Of a DNA stretch of 64,000 bases, positions 52,789 through 61,159 are shown in pieces; the stretch's first letter is position 1, and every line of letters starts with the position of its first letter. The position numbers and the translations under genes were made by a program. Where the stretch lies: the NCBI GenBank assembly GCA_017623515.1, contig JAGAOV010000003.1, positions 1 to 64,000 on the forward strand. Reading direction: 5' to 3'. The notes under the pieces were generated by a model. That model saw nothing but the letters and a program-made list of their open reading frames with translations. It searched no databases and had not been told where the DNA came from. This DNA is from Ruminococcus sp. GTDB taxonomy: Bacteria; Bacillota; Clostridia; Oscillospirales; Ruminococcaceae.

Positions 52789-54177
52789 TTAGAATTCGAT
52801 CTTCTCACGGAGATACTGAACCAGCTCTGTAATAGGCATACGAACCTGTTCCATAGTGTCGCGGTCACGTACGGTCACACACTGATCCTTTTCAAGAGTA
52901 TCGAAGTCATAAGTAATGCAGAACGGAGTACCGATCTCATCCTGACGGCGGTAACGCTTGCCGATAGAACCAGCCTCGTCGAAATCAACAGAGAAGTACT
53001 TGGAGAGCATCTGGCAAACCTCCATAGCCTGCGGAGAAAGCTTCTTGGAAAGCGGCAAAACTGCGCACTTATACGGTGCAAGAGCCGGATGTAGGTGCAT
53101 AACTGTACGAACATCGTTCTTTTCAGCATCGATAACCTCTTCATCATAAGCCTCTGTTACGATAGACAGGAACAGTCTCTCAACGCCCAGTGACGGCTCG
53201 ATAACATATGGGATGTACTTTGTATTATCCTCCGGATCGAAGTATTCCAGAGACTTGCCGCTGTGGTTCTGGTGCTGAGTCAGGTCGTAGTCAGTTCTGT
53301 CTGCGATACCCCAAAGCTCGCCCCAGCCGAACGGGAACAGATACTCAAAGTCAGTTGTAGCCTTTGAATAGAAGCAAAGCTCCTCCGGATCATGGTCACG
53401 GAGTCTCAGGTTTTCTTCCTTGATGCCCAGATTCAGGAGGAAGTCCTTGCAGTAACCTCTCCAGTAGCTGAACCATTCAAGGTCAGTGCCCGGCTTGCAG
53501 AAGAATTCAAGCTCCATCTGTTCAAACTCACGTACACGGAAGATGAAGTTGCCCGGTGTGATCTCGTTGCGGAAGGACTTGCCAACCTGTGCAACGCCGA
53601 ACGGAACTTTCTTTCTTGTAGTTCTCTGGATGTTTGCGAAGTTTACGAAGATGCCCTGTGCAGTTTCCGGACGGAGATACAGCTCAGACTTGGAATCCTC
53701 GGTAACGCCCTGAAATGTCTTGAACATCAGATTGAACTGACGGATGTCGGTGAAATCAACCTTGCCGCAGTTCGGGCATGCAATACCCTTGTCACGGATG
53801 TAGTCCATCATTTCCTGATTGCTCCAGCCTGCTGGATTTGTGCCGTCGAAAGCTTCAATGAGGTTATCTGCTCTATGACGAGTCTTACAGCTCTTGCAGT
53901 CCATAAGCGGATCGGAGAAGCCGCCCAGATGACCGGAGGCTACCCATGTTTCCGGATTCATGAGAATTGCGCTGTCCAGACCTACGTTGTAGGGACATTC
54001 CTGAACGAACTTCTTTCTCCATGCGTCCTTGATGTTATTCTTCAGCTCTACACCCAGAGGGCCGTAGTCCCAAGTATTTGCAAGACCGCCGTAGATTTCG
54101 GAGCCTGCATATACATAACCTCTGGACTTGCAGAGATCAACGATTTTTTCCATGCTTTTTTCTTTGTTTGACAGCAT
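52789..54177 (-). CDS. glyS: Glycyl-tRNA synthetase (alpha2 type)
   Basis: A 462-residue class II synthetase of the eukaryote-like homodimeric type, not the bacterial alpha2beta2 type. Seen are [28 protein letters not shown], the insert with [11 protein letters not shown] and CPNCG cysteines, motif 2 [25 protein letters not shown], motif 3 [17 protein letters not shown], and the C-terminal anticodon domain ([13 protein letters not shown]). AGAGGT stands eight bases before ATG 54177. It follows recX on the same strand after 43 bases; no T-box leader is seen there. Confidence 0.95.
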   Translation of the reverse strand: MLSNKEKSMEKIVDLCKSRGYVYAGSEIYGGLANTWDYGPLGVELKNNIKDAWRKKFVQECPYNVGLDSAILMNPETWVASGHLGGFSDPLMDCKSCKTRHRADNLIEAFDGTNPAGWSNQEMMDYIRDKGIACPNCGKVDFTDIRQFNLMFKTFQGVTEDSKSELYLRPETAQGIFVNFANIQRTTRKKVPFGVAQVGKSFRNEITPGNFIFRVREFEQMELEFFCKPGTDLEWFSYWRGYCKDFLLNLGIKEENLRLRDHDPEELCFYSKATTDFEYLFPFGWGELWGIADRTDYDLTQHQNHSGKSLEYFDPEDNTKYIPYVIEPSLGVERLFLSIVTEAYDEEVIDAEKNDVRTVMHLHPALAPYKCAVLPLSKKLSPQAMEVCQMLSKYFSVDFDEAGSIGKRYRRQDEIGTPFCITYDFDTLEKDQCVTVRDRDTMEQVRMPITELVQYLREKIEF

Positions 54178-54220
54178 AATAACATACCTCTTTCAATTTA
54201 AAATTATGGAAGAAAGGGTG

Positions 54221-54853
54221 TCAGCCCTCTTCCTCGTTTTCAAAATATATCCGCACGGCTTCTCCGATAACGCTGTAGCCGTAGCCCATGCGCACCAGAG
54301 CAGCCTTGCATTTTTCAACCTTCTGCCTGTCGTTTTCATCCTCAAGCAGACGACTGTATTTTTTATTCATAAGCCGGAGAACATTCTCCAGCTGAAGCTC
54401 CTCGTCCATATATGGCAGGAGCGTTTTATCTGTAACGGCTGAGGGTATCCCCTTCTGATAAAGTATCTCCTTTATTCTTCTCGGCCCGTAGAGCTTTGTT
54501 TCAAAGGCTCTTCTTGCCGTCTGTTCTGCATATTTCCAGTCGTTAATAAGACCATGATATGCAAGCTTATCAAGAACAGAATAGCATACCTCTTCATCAT
54601 AATTCCGGACAAGCTTGGTAAACAGCATATGATAGCTGTATCCCTGTCCGTCAAGGAGATATAATGCCCTTTGATACGCTCTTCTTGCATCGTTATCGAA
54701 GAGCATCCTTTTCAGAGTATCCTCCTGAATCTCCTGTGAATCAAGGAGACCGTACCTTGCTGCTATTTCACGGTGAATGGAGAAAACATCTCCGTTTTCC
54801 AGGGAAAGCTCAATATAAGCTCCGTGCTGAGGTGTACAAGACAGTATCTTCAT
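54221..54853 (-). CDS. recX: RecX regulator of RecA
   Basis: A 210-residue protein built of the tandem three-helix repeats of RecX: RAYQRALYLLDGQGYSYHML, VCYSVLDKLAYHGLINDWKYAEQTARRAFETKLYGPRRIKEILYQKGI and a final repeat near VEKCKAALVRMGYGYSVIGEA. RecX binds RecA filaments and limits them. It begins six bases after the recA stop, so the pair is one transcript. Confidence 0.9.
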   Translation of the reverse strand: MKILSCTPQHGAYIELSLENGDVFSIHREIAARYGLLDSQEIQEDTLKRMLFDNDARRAYQRALYLLDGQGYSYHMLFTKLVRNYDEEVCYSVLDKLAYHGLINDWKYAEQTARRAFETKLYGPRRIKEILYQKGIPSAVTDKTLLPYMDEELQLENVLRLMNKKYSRLLEDENDRQKVEKCKAALVRMGYGYSVIGEAVRIYFENEEEG

Positions 54854-54859
54854 ACAATA

Positions 54860-56083
54860 TTATACAGGAGTGAATTCATCAAATTCCTCATCATTTCCGG
54901 AATCGGAATCTTCCGGTTCAGCATCGGCTTCATCATTCGCAGCAGACGCAGCGGCAGCCTTTGCAGCGGCAGCTTCAAGGCGTGATGAAGGTGATTTACG
55001 CTGTTTGTCAGCATCAGCCGCCGCCTCCGCAGCCGCCTTTTCCTCTTCCATTTCCTTGAGACGCTTTCTTATTTTTTCTTCAAGCTCGTTCATCATATCA
55101 GGATCGGCAAGGATGATTTCCTTGATGTTGTCTCTTCCCTGTCCAAGCTTATTTCCCTCATAGCTGAACCATGAGCCGCTTTTCTGGATGATGTCAAGCT
55201 CAATAGCCATATCAAGTATTTCACCGGTACGTGAGATACCCGTACCGTACATAATATCGAATTCGCATGTCTGGAAAGGCGGAGCGACCTTGTTCTTGAC
55301 GATCTTCACCTTGGTTCTTGCGCCGATGATATTAGAACCGTCCTTGATAGGCTCGCCCTTTCGTACTTCCATACGTACAGATGCATAGAATTTTAATGCA
55401 CGTCCGCCGGGAGTGGTTTCCGGATTGCCGTACATCACGCCGATCTTTTCACGTATCTGGTTGATGAACAGAGCCACGCAGTTTGACTTGGAAATAACAG
55501 CGGTAAGCTTTCTCATAGCCTGTGACATAAGTCTTGCAAGCATACCAACGTGGGTATCACCCATTTCGCCGTCGATTTCAGCCTTTGTTGTAAGAGCCGC
55601 AACGGAGTCAACTACCAGAACGTCAATAGCACCGGAACGAACCAGTGCTTCTGCAATTTCAAGAGCCTGTTCGCCGCTGTCCGGCTGTGAAACGAGGAGA
55701 TTATCAATATCAACGCCCAGAGCCTTTGCATATTTCGGATCAAGGGCATGTTCAACGTCGATGAAAGCAACCTCGCCGCCCAGCTTCTGAGCCTCGGCAA
55801 CGATATGGAGGGCAACAGTAGTTTTACCGGAGCTTTCAGGGCCATAGAGTTCAACTATACGACCTCTTGGAACGCCTCCTATACCCAGAGCCATATCAAG
55901 AGCGATAGAGCCTGTAGGGATAGCGTCAACTTCCATGGAAGCGGCTTCACCGAGACGCATGATAGTACCGCCGCCGTATACCTTTTTTATATGGGCAATG
56001 GCACTTTCAAGAGCCTTTTTTTTCTCTTCGGCTGTAACAGGAAGAGTGTTCTGGTTTTTCTTTTTAAGGTCAGCTTTTGCCAT
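54860..56083 (-). CDS. recA: Recombinase RecA
   Basis: A 407-residue RecA with Walker [13 protein letters not shown]-like [36 protein letters not shown] and the monomer interface [16 protein letters not shown]. The C-terminal tail (about 345-407) is long, alanine- and acid-rich ([19 protein letters not shown]...), longer than usual, and would modulate DNA binding. AAAGGAAACC precedes the ATG. A weak promoter TTGATT-17-TATACG is upstream; no clear LexA box was recognised. Repeat copy E lies just upstream. Confidence 0.97.
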   Translation of the reverse strand: MAKADLKKKNQNTLPVTAEEKKKALESAIAHIKKVYGGGTIMRLGEAASMEVDAIPTGSIALDMALGIGGVPRGRIVELYGPESSGKTTVALHIVAEAQKLGGEVAFIDVEHALDPKYAKALGVDIDNLLVSQPDSGEQALEIAEALVRSGAIDVLVVDSVAALTTKAEIDGEMGDTHVGMLARLMSQAMRKLTAVISKSNCVALFINQIREKIGVMYGNPETTPGGRALKFYASVRMEVRKGEPIKDGSNIIGARTKVKIVKNKVAPPFQTCEFDIMYGTGISRTGEILDMAIELDIIQKSGSWFSYEGNKLGQGRDNIKEIILADPDMMNELEEKIRKRLKEMEEEKAAAEAAADADKQRKSPSSRLEAAAAKAAAASAANDEADAEPEDSDSGNDEEFDEFTPV

Positions 56084-56196
56084 ATATTTGGTTTCCTTTC
56101 TGTAGTAATTTTTTATATTTTCTTATCGTATATATTCTTGAACAGAATGAATCAATCTGAATGTTTTGTCAAAGGCTCATCAACTTGAGCATCGGA

Positions 56197-56279
56197 AATT
56201 GTAGGGGACGGCGCCCACGACGTCCCGTTAATTACGCAAATCACCTGCGGGGCGTCGAAGGCGCCGCCCCCTACAAATT
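56197..56279. repeat. Palindromic intergenic repeat, copy E
   Basis: TTGTAGGGGACGGCGCC pairs with GGCGCCGCCCCCTACAA, nearly identical to copy A. The outer arm AGGCTCATCAACTTGAG precedes it. It lies between the glycosyltransferase 3' end and the recA start. Confidence 0.88.
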
Positions 56280-56302
56280 CAGGGATTTTTATAATACAAG
56301 AT

Positions 56303-57373
56303 TCACCCCAAAAACGTCCTCAGCTGTTCTTCAAGCTGCGCCTTGACCACATTGTATGAAAAATCCTGCTGTCTCCTGCGCTGCTCACCGATTATTTCAC
56401 GTTTCAGGACAGAATCACAAAGTACACGGTCTGCTGCAAACGCTGCTTCAAGGGGGTCTTTGTTGTCAAGAAGTACGCCTGTTCCGCCCAGTGTATCCGG
56501 AACTGCACATGAAGCATAGGCAAGTATCGGCACGCCGAAGTGCATAGCCTCTACAAGCGGCACACAGAAGCCCTCATGCTCACTCATGCAGATGAACATA
56601 TCAGCTATCTGGTAGTAGGCTATCATCTGTGAGAATGGAATGTGACCGGTGAAAAGAACGTTTTCCAGCTCAAGAGCATGAACATAGCGCATCAGACGCT
56701 TATAGTATGCCTCCGTTCCCTGCCATGAACCAACAAAAATAAGACGTGATCTGGGATTACAATGCTTCTGGTAGCAGTAGAATGTCTTTATTATATCCTC
56801 ATGCTTTTTATTTGGAGCAACTCTTCCCACAAAAAGGAAGTTTACATATCCGTCACTGTCGTATCTTCTGAGAATATCAGAGTCCGGTCTCTGTGCATAG
56901 TCAGAAAATGGTATAAGTATAGGTCTTACAGCAATGTCACAGTTATATCCGAGGTCACGAAGCTCGGATTTGTTGTACTGTGAATCCGCAAGGCAGAAGT
57001 CAACCTTGCCTGCAAGATGTGCCGCACCCTTGCGCCCGTAATCAAGAAGCTCCTCTATTTCACCGTTGTATGGTCTGAAAAAATATGAGGGCGTTATATT
57101 ATGGTATATGACACCTTTGCGGCAGCGAAGCTTATCAATAGTAAAACTGAGGTCGGAGCCGGTGGAAAGATGATAGAGAACGGCATCAGACTGGGAAAGT
57201 CTTGGCATACGGCTGACATGCTTTGCCGAACCGGATGGAAGTCTCTTATCAATATTTTCTGCAAATATGCTGGTCTCATATCCCATGTCCCTGAGAACCT
57301 TTCCTACTGCAATTGCGTCATTGCTTACAGCATCGCCCATTGCAAGGGTAGGCAGGAGCTGAAATACACGCAT
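56303..57373 (-). CDS. GT-B glycosyltransferase (family 4 type)
   Basis: A 356-residue cytosolic glycosyltransferase. The C-terminal donor domain has FLFVGRVAPNKKHEDIIKTF and the EX7E motif in EHEGFCVPLVEAMHFGVPILAY. It likely adds a sugar from a nucleotide donor to a cell-surface glycan. The ATG overlaps the stop of the upstream gene (TGATG), so the two are translationally coupled. The acceptor and sugar are unknown. Confidence 0.88.
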   Translation of the reverse strand: MRVFQLLPTLAMGDAVSNDAIAVGKVLRDMGYETSIFAENIDKRLPSGSAKHVSRMPRLSQSDAVLYHLSTGSDLSFTIDKLRCRKGVIYHNITPSYFFRPYNGEIEELLDYGRKGAAHLAGKVDFCLADSQYNKSELRDLGYNCDIAVRPILIPFSDYAQRPDSDILRRYDSDGYVNFLFVGRVAPNKKHEDIIKTFYCYQKHCNPRSRLIFVGSWQGTEAYYKRLMRYVHALELENVLFTGHIPFSQMIAYYQIADMFICMSEHEGFCVPLVEAMHFGVPILAYASCAVPDTLGGTGVLLDNKDPLEAAFAADRVLCDSVLKREIIGEQRRRQQDFSYNVVKAQLEEQLRTFLG

Positions 57374-57870
57374 CAGCCATTCTCCTTCCGCAGCTGCTGA
57401 AGCTGGTCACTGAGATAGATGACCTGCTGCTGGAGCTTGTCTATTTCCATACGGTTGCTTTTTTGCTGAAGCTCCAGTGCTTCAATGCGCTTTGCAAGGG
57501 ACGCTGTACTCTGCGCCTGAGCGTCCTGAATATAGAGTTCAAGCTGCTGCACAGCCTGCGCAGTGTTTGCATTTATTGCAGACTGCTCATCGGCAATAGG
57601 TTCAGCATAGAAACGGATAAATTTTCTTATTGCCTTCCTGAAAAGTCGTGTTACAGGATTGCCCTCAATAGGGTTATCAGTAGTCAGATGGAAATTATCC
57701 GATATGTAGCATACATTTTTATGAAGATGATCGGGATCATAGTGCTCTGCACGGTCTCTGGGATTTGCGTCACAAGGAATATCCGCAAAGGACAGCATTT
57801 CGCCTGAAAGACCTTTTTCCTGTATGTCGGCTCGTATTTCCGACATTATCTCTTCAATATTAAGACTCAT
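57373..57870 (-). CDS. Coiled-coil protein coupled to a glycosyltransferase
   Basis: A 165-residue protein without membrane segments. The N-terminus (SLNIEEIMSEIRADIQEKG) and the central HLTTDNPIEGNPVTRLFRKAIRKFIRFYAEPIADEQSAIN are like proteins found next to surface glycan glycosyltransferases and methyltransferases; the C-terminal half (about 105-163) is a predicted coiled coil (LAKRIEALELQQKSNRMEID). It may scaffold or set chain length of the glycan made by the overlapping gene. Function is unknown. Confidence 0.7.
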   Translation of the reverse strand: MSLNIEEIMSEIRADIQEKGLSGEMLSFADIPCDANPRDRAEHYDPDHLHKNVCYISDNFHLTTDNPIEGNPVTRLFRKAIRKFIRFYAEPIADEQSAINANTAQAVQQLELYIQDAQAQSTASLAKRIEALELQQKSNRMEIDKLQQQVIYLSDQLQQLRKENG

Positions 57871-57909
57871 AATCAGTGCATTCCTTTCTTCATGGCATTA
57901 TTCAGATTT

Positions 57910-57938
57910 ATTATACCCCATTTCTGCGGAAAAGTCAA
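57910..57938 (-). promoter_or_regulatory. Promoter of the coiled-coil/glycosyltransferase pair
   Basis: Minus-strand TTGACT (57938-57933) and TATAAT (57915-57910), spacer 17. Confidence 0.8.
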
Positions 57939-58036
57939 TACACAACGAAAACTCGTTTATCATCCTCTCATCAGTAAGCCCTAAAAAGAATATTCGCAGA
58001 GAATGGAGCATAGGCTGTAGCAGTGGAGGTATGCCT

Positions 58037-59866
58037 ATGAAAAAAGAGAACGGTGCAGCATATACAATAGCACTTGCAGGAAACCCGAATTCGGGAAAAT
58101 CGACCTTGTTCAATCTGCTTACGGGAATGAAGCAGCATACAGGAAACTGGGCAGGGAAAACAGTGGAAAGTGCGGCAGGAGAATTTCACAGGAATGGAAA
58201 GAGATACCGTCTGATAGATCTGCCGGGCATATACAGTCTTTCATGTCAATCTGCGGAAGAAAAGGCGGCATATGATTTTATAGCAGATGAACATCCGGAT
58301 GCTGTTATAGTTGTATGCGACAGCACATGCCTTGAAAGAGGTCTGATACTGGCAGCTGAAACAAAGTCTCTTGGGTGTCCGATGGTGCTGTGTGCAGGTC
58401 TTATTGACGAGGCTGAAAAATGCGGATTCAGAATTGATTTTGAAAAAATGTCAGAGCTTTTGGGCGTGCCAACAGCAGGCATTTCCGCAAGAAAAAAGAT
58501 CGGGATAGATCATCTTCTTGATATTCTTGACAATGTTCTTATGAATAATGAAACCTCTGATGAAAAAGAACCGGAGCTTCCTACGTCAGAGGAGGCAGCA
58601 GGTAAAGCAGAGGAAATATTCAGGGAATGTGTTTCCGTTCCGGAAAATGCTGGAAAAAACGACCGCCGTACAGACCAGTTCATTCTCGGAAAATTTACGG
58701 GCATTCCTATCATGCTCCTGCTTCTGGGACTGGTTCTCTGGATAACTATTATCGGCGCAAACTATCCCTCTCAATGGCTGCAATCAGGATTTGCTATCCT
58801 CGGCGAATACCTGCGAAGTATTCTTTCCGCTGTGCCTGACTGGCTGGAAAGCATGCTAATTGATGGAATATATACGGTGCTTGCGTGGGTAGTTGCGGTT
58901 ATGCTGCCCCCCATGGCGATATTTTTTCCGCTTTTCACACTCCTTGAGGACTGCGGATTTCTTCCGAGGGCGGCATTCATCCTTGATAAGAGCTTTGAAA
59001 AAGCCGGAGCATGCGGAAAGCAGGGACTTACGATGTGCATGGGACTTGGCTGCAATGCGGTAGGCGTAACCGGATGCAGGATAATACATTCAGAGCGTGA
59101 ACGGCTCATAGCCATACTTACGAATTCCTTTGTACCATGCAACGGACGTTTCGGGACGCTCATTGCACTTATTACGGCATTTTTTGCACAAGGCAGCGGC
59201 GGATCATTTTTATCGGCAGCAATTCTTTCCCTGCTGATCCTTCTGGGAATATGTCTTACACTTCTTGTATCAAAGCTTCTTTCGGTGACAGTTCTGCGTG
59301 GAACATCATCTTCATTTATATTAGAGCTGCCGCCGTACCGCAAGCCGGAGATAGCAAAAACTCTTGTTCGTTCACTGATTGACAGAACGCTGAAGGTTCT
59401 GGGGAGAGCCGCAGTAACAGCTGCGCCTGCCGGACTTATTCTCTGGATACTTGTAAATCTGAAAATAAACAATACCTCTCTTATAGCATACGTTTCCGAT
59501 TTTCTCGATGCTCCGGCATCGTTCATAGGACTTGACGGCGAAATACTTACCGGATTCATTATGGGATTTCCAGCCAATGAAATAGTTCTTCCGGTTATTC
59601 TGATGCTGTACCAGTCAGGCAGCGTTCTTACGGAAACAGCAGGCACTCATGAAGTTTTTGAAATTCTTTCCTCAAATGGCTGGAGCTGGGTAACAGCACT
59701 ATGTACGATAATTTTCATGCTGTTTCATTATCCATGTGCAACAACCTGTCTTACAATAAAAAAGGAAACGGGAAGTCTGCGCTGGACGATTCTTGCTATG
59801 ATAATTCCGCTTATCTGCGGAATAATTCTCTGCGGAATAATTGCATGTATATTCAGAGCCTTTTGA
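58037..59866 (+). CDS. feoB: Ferrous iron transporter FeoB
   Basis: A 609-residue protein with an N-terminal G domain and a C-terminal membrane part of about eight helices. G1 is GNPNSGKSTLF, G3 is LIDLPGIYSL. The G4 motif, normally NxxD, reads CAGLIDEAEKCG, so the guanine-contacting Asn is absent. The two Gate motifs are FTLLEDCGFLPRAAFILD with MGLGCNAVGV, and GFPANEIVLPV. GGAGG lies seven bases before ATG 58037; an ATG two codons earlier is too close. No feoA is adjacent, and the length is below that of most FeoB (about 650-770), mainly by a shorter linker and C-terminus. Confidence 0.92.
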   Translation: MKKENGAAYTIALAGNPNSGKSTLFNLLTGMKQHTGNWAGKTVESAAGEFHRNGKRYRLIDLPGIYSLSCQSAEEKAAYDFIADEHPDAVIVVCDSTCLERGLILAAETKSLGCPMVLCAGLIDEAEKCGFRIDFEKMSELLGVPTAGISARKKIGIDHLLDILDNVLMNNETSDEKEPELPTSEEAAGKAEEIFRECVSVPENAGKNDRRTDQFILGKFTGIPIMLLLLGLVLWITIIGANYPSQWLQSGFAILGEYLRSILSAVPDWLESMLIDGIYTVLAWVVAVMLPPMAIFFPLFTLLEDCGFLPRAAFILDKSFEKAGACGKQGLTMCMGLGCNAVGVTGCRIIHSERERLIAILTNSFVPCNGRFGTLIALITAFFAQGSGGSFLSAAILSLLILLGICLTLLVSKLLSVTVLRGTSSSFILELPPYRKPEIAKTLVRSLIDRTLKVLGRAAVTAAPAGLILWILVNLKINNTSLIAYVSDFLDAPASFIGLDGEILTGFIMGFPANEIVLPVILMLYQSGSVLTETAGTHEVFEILSSNGWSWVTALCTIIFMLFHYPCATTCLTIKKETGSLRWTILAMIIPLICGIILCGIIACIFRAF

Positions 59867-59925
59867 GTTATAATACTCCTTGCAAGGCGAACAGCCTGCA
59901 AAAAAACACGAAAGGCGGATTTACC

Positions 59926-60081
59926 ATGAGCTATCAGGAAAACCGTAACCAGAACAACAGCAATAATAACAACAGCCAGAACAAAAACCAGAACAACAAT
60001 CAGAACAGAAATCAGAACAACAACCAGAACAGAAGCCAGAATAACAGCCAGAACAGAAACAACCAGAATCAGAACGGCTGA
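59926..60081 (+). CDS. Asn/Gln-rich 51-residue peptide
   Basis: A short gene with a good ribosome site (AAAGGCGG seven bases before the ATG) and a terminator 15 bases after the stop. The product begins MSYQENRNQNNSN and is then almost only Asn and Gln with a few Arg, Lys and Ser, for example QNRNQNNNQNRSQNNSQNRN. Such composition is seen in some clostridial spore-associated and gamma-type small acid-soluble proteins, but no sequence motif of those is present. A TATAAT-like element (59869) without a sigma-A -35 lies upstream. Function unknown; real expression is likely from the signals. Confidence 0.65.
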   Translation: MSYQENRNQNNSNNNNSQNKNQNNNQNRNQNNNQNRSQNNSQNRNNQNQNG

Positions 60082-60095
60082 GAAATTCTGTAGAA

Positions 60096-60132
60096 AAAGG
60101 GAGCTGCTGCATTACTGCAACAGCTCCTTTTA
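60096..60132 (+). terminator. Terminator after the Asn/Gln-rich gene (bidirectional)
   Basis: AAGGGAGCTG...CAGCTCCTTTT with inner CTGCA/TGCAA pairing; A- and T-tracts flank both sides, so it can also end the minus-strand recR transcript. Confidence 0.85.
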
Positions 60133-60136
60133 CTTA

Positions 60137-60739
60137 TTACATTTCACTTCGGTTATGCAGCGACTTATATAAAGTCACCTCGTCCGCATATTCAAGGATA
60201 CCGCCGACAGGCAGACCGAATGCAAGACGTGTTACGGTTATATCCATAGGCTTGAGAAGACGTGCAATATACATCGCCGTAGCATCGCCCTCTACCGTTG
60301 GATTAGTCGCCATAATGACCTCTTTGACATTGCCCTTTTGTATTCTTGCCAGCAGCTCACGTATTTTCAGCTGATCGGGCATTACGCCGTCGATAGGCGA
60401 AATGAGACCGTGAAGTACATGATACACGCCGTTATACTCATTAGTTCGCTCAAAAGCGGAAACGTCCTTAGGGCCTTCAACAACGCAGATAACGTCATGT
60501 TCTCTTCTGTCGTCATCGCATATGGGACAGATTTCTCTGTCGGTGAGATTCTGACAGCAGCTGCAATAACGTATCTCCTTTTTTGCTGCACGAAGAGCAT
60601 CGGCGAAAGAATCAATTTCCTCGTGACTTCTGGAAATCATGTAGTAAGCAAGCCTCTCCGCAGTTTTCATGCCGATACCCGGCAGACGTGCAAAATGCTC
60701 TGTGAGAACTACAAGAGGCAGTGCGTTATGATCTGCCAT
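60137..60739 (-). CDS. recR: Recombination protein RecR
   Basis: A 200-residue DNA repair protein that loads RecA with RecF/RecO. Helix-hairpin-helix FARLPGIGMKTAERLAYYM, the zinc finger CSCCQNLTDREICPIC, and the Toprim domain CVVEGPKDVSAFERT through ATNPTVEGDATAMYIARLL are all intact. It lies six bases after ybaB at the end of the dnaX-ybaB-recR transcript. Confidence 0.97.
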   Translation of the reverse strand: MADHNALPLVVLTEHFARLPGIGMKTAERLAYYMISRSHEEIDSFADALRAAKKEIRYCSCCQNLTDREICPICDDDRREHDVICVVEGPKDVSAFERTNEYNGVYHVLHGLISPIDGVMPDQLKIRELLARIQKGNVKEVIMATNPTVEGDATAMYIARLLKPMDITVTRLAFGLPVGGILEYADEVTLYKSLHNRSEM

Positions 60740-60745
60740 TACCGA

Positions 60746-61093
60746 TTAAAACATTCCCGGCAGAGAAACACCGCCAGTGATCTTGCTCATTTCAGTTTCA
60801 GTAGTTGTTTCAACAGCGCCTACAGCCTCATTGAATGCGCTGATGATAAGATCCTGAAGCATCTCAATATCCTCCGGATCAACGACTTCCGGCTTAATTG
60901 TGAGAGCCTTTACAGTTTTCTTGCCTGTTACAACAATCTCAACTGCACCGCCGCCTGCTGTTGCAGTAAATTCTCTTCCTTCGATGTCTTCCTGAAGTTC
61001 AGTAATCTGATCCTGCATCTTCTGTGCCTGACGGATCATTGCATTCATGCTCTGTGCTCCGCCCTGATTCTGCTTGGGTAATCTTGCTTTCAT
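60746..61093 (-). CDS. YbaB/EbfC nucleoid-associated protein
   Basis: A 115-residue DNA-binding protein of the YbaB/EbfC family. MIRQAQKMQDQITELQEDIEGREFTATAGGGAVEIVVTGKKTVKALTI covers the N-terminal helix and the conserved GGGAVEI-V strand. Its gene stands between dnaX and recR as in many bacteria. The N-terminal 15 residues are rich in Lys and Gln. Confidence 0.95.
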   Translation of the reverse strand: MKARLPKQNQGGAQSMNAMIRQAQKMQDQITELQEDIEGREFTATAGGGAVEIVVTGKKTVKALTIKPEVVDPEDIEMLQDLIISAFNEAVGAVETTTETEMSKITGGVSLPGMF

Positions 61094-61159
61094 TGTGAAA
61101 ATCTCCTTAAAGATAAATTTTTAAAGTTTTTCCGGAAACATCCGTGATATGGAGTTCCG

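Noticed and set aside
54178..54220. T-box leader for glycyl-tRNA synthetase
   Set aside because: The gap to recX is only 43 bases, too short for a T-box, and lacks the T-box sequence.
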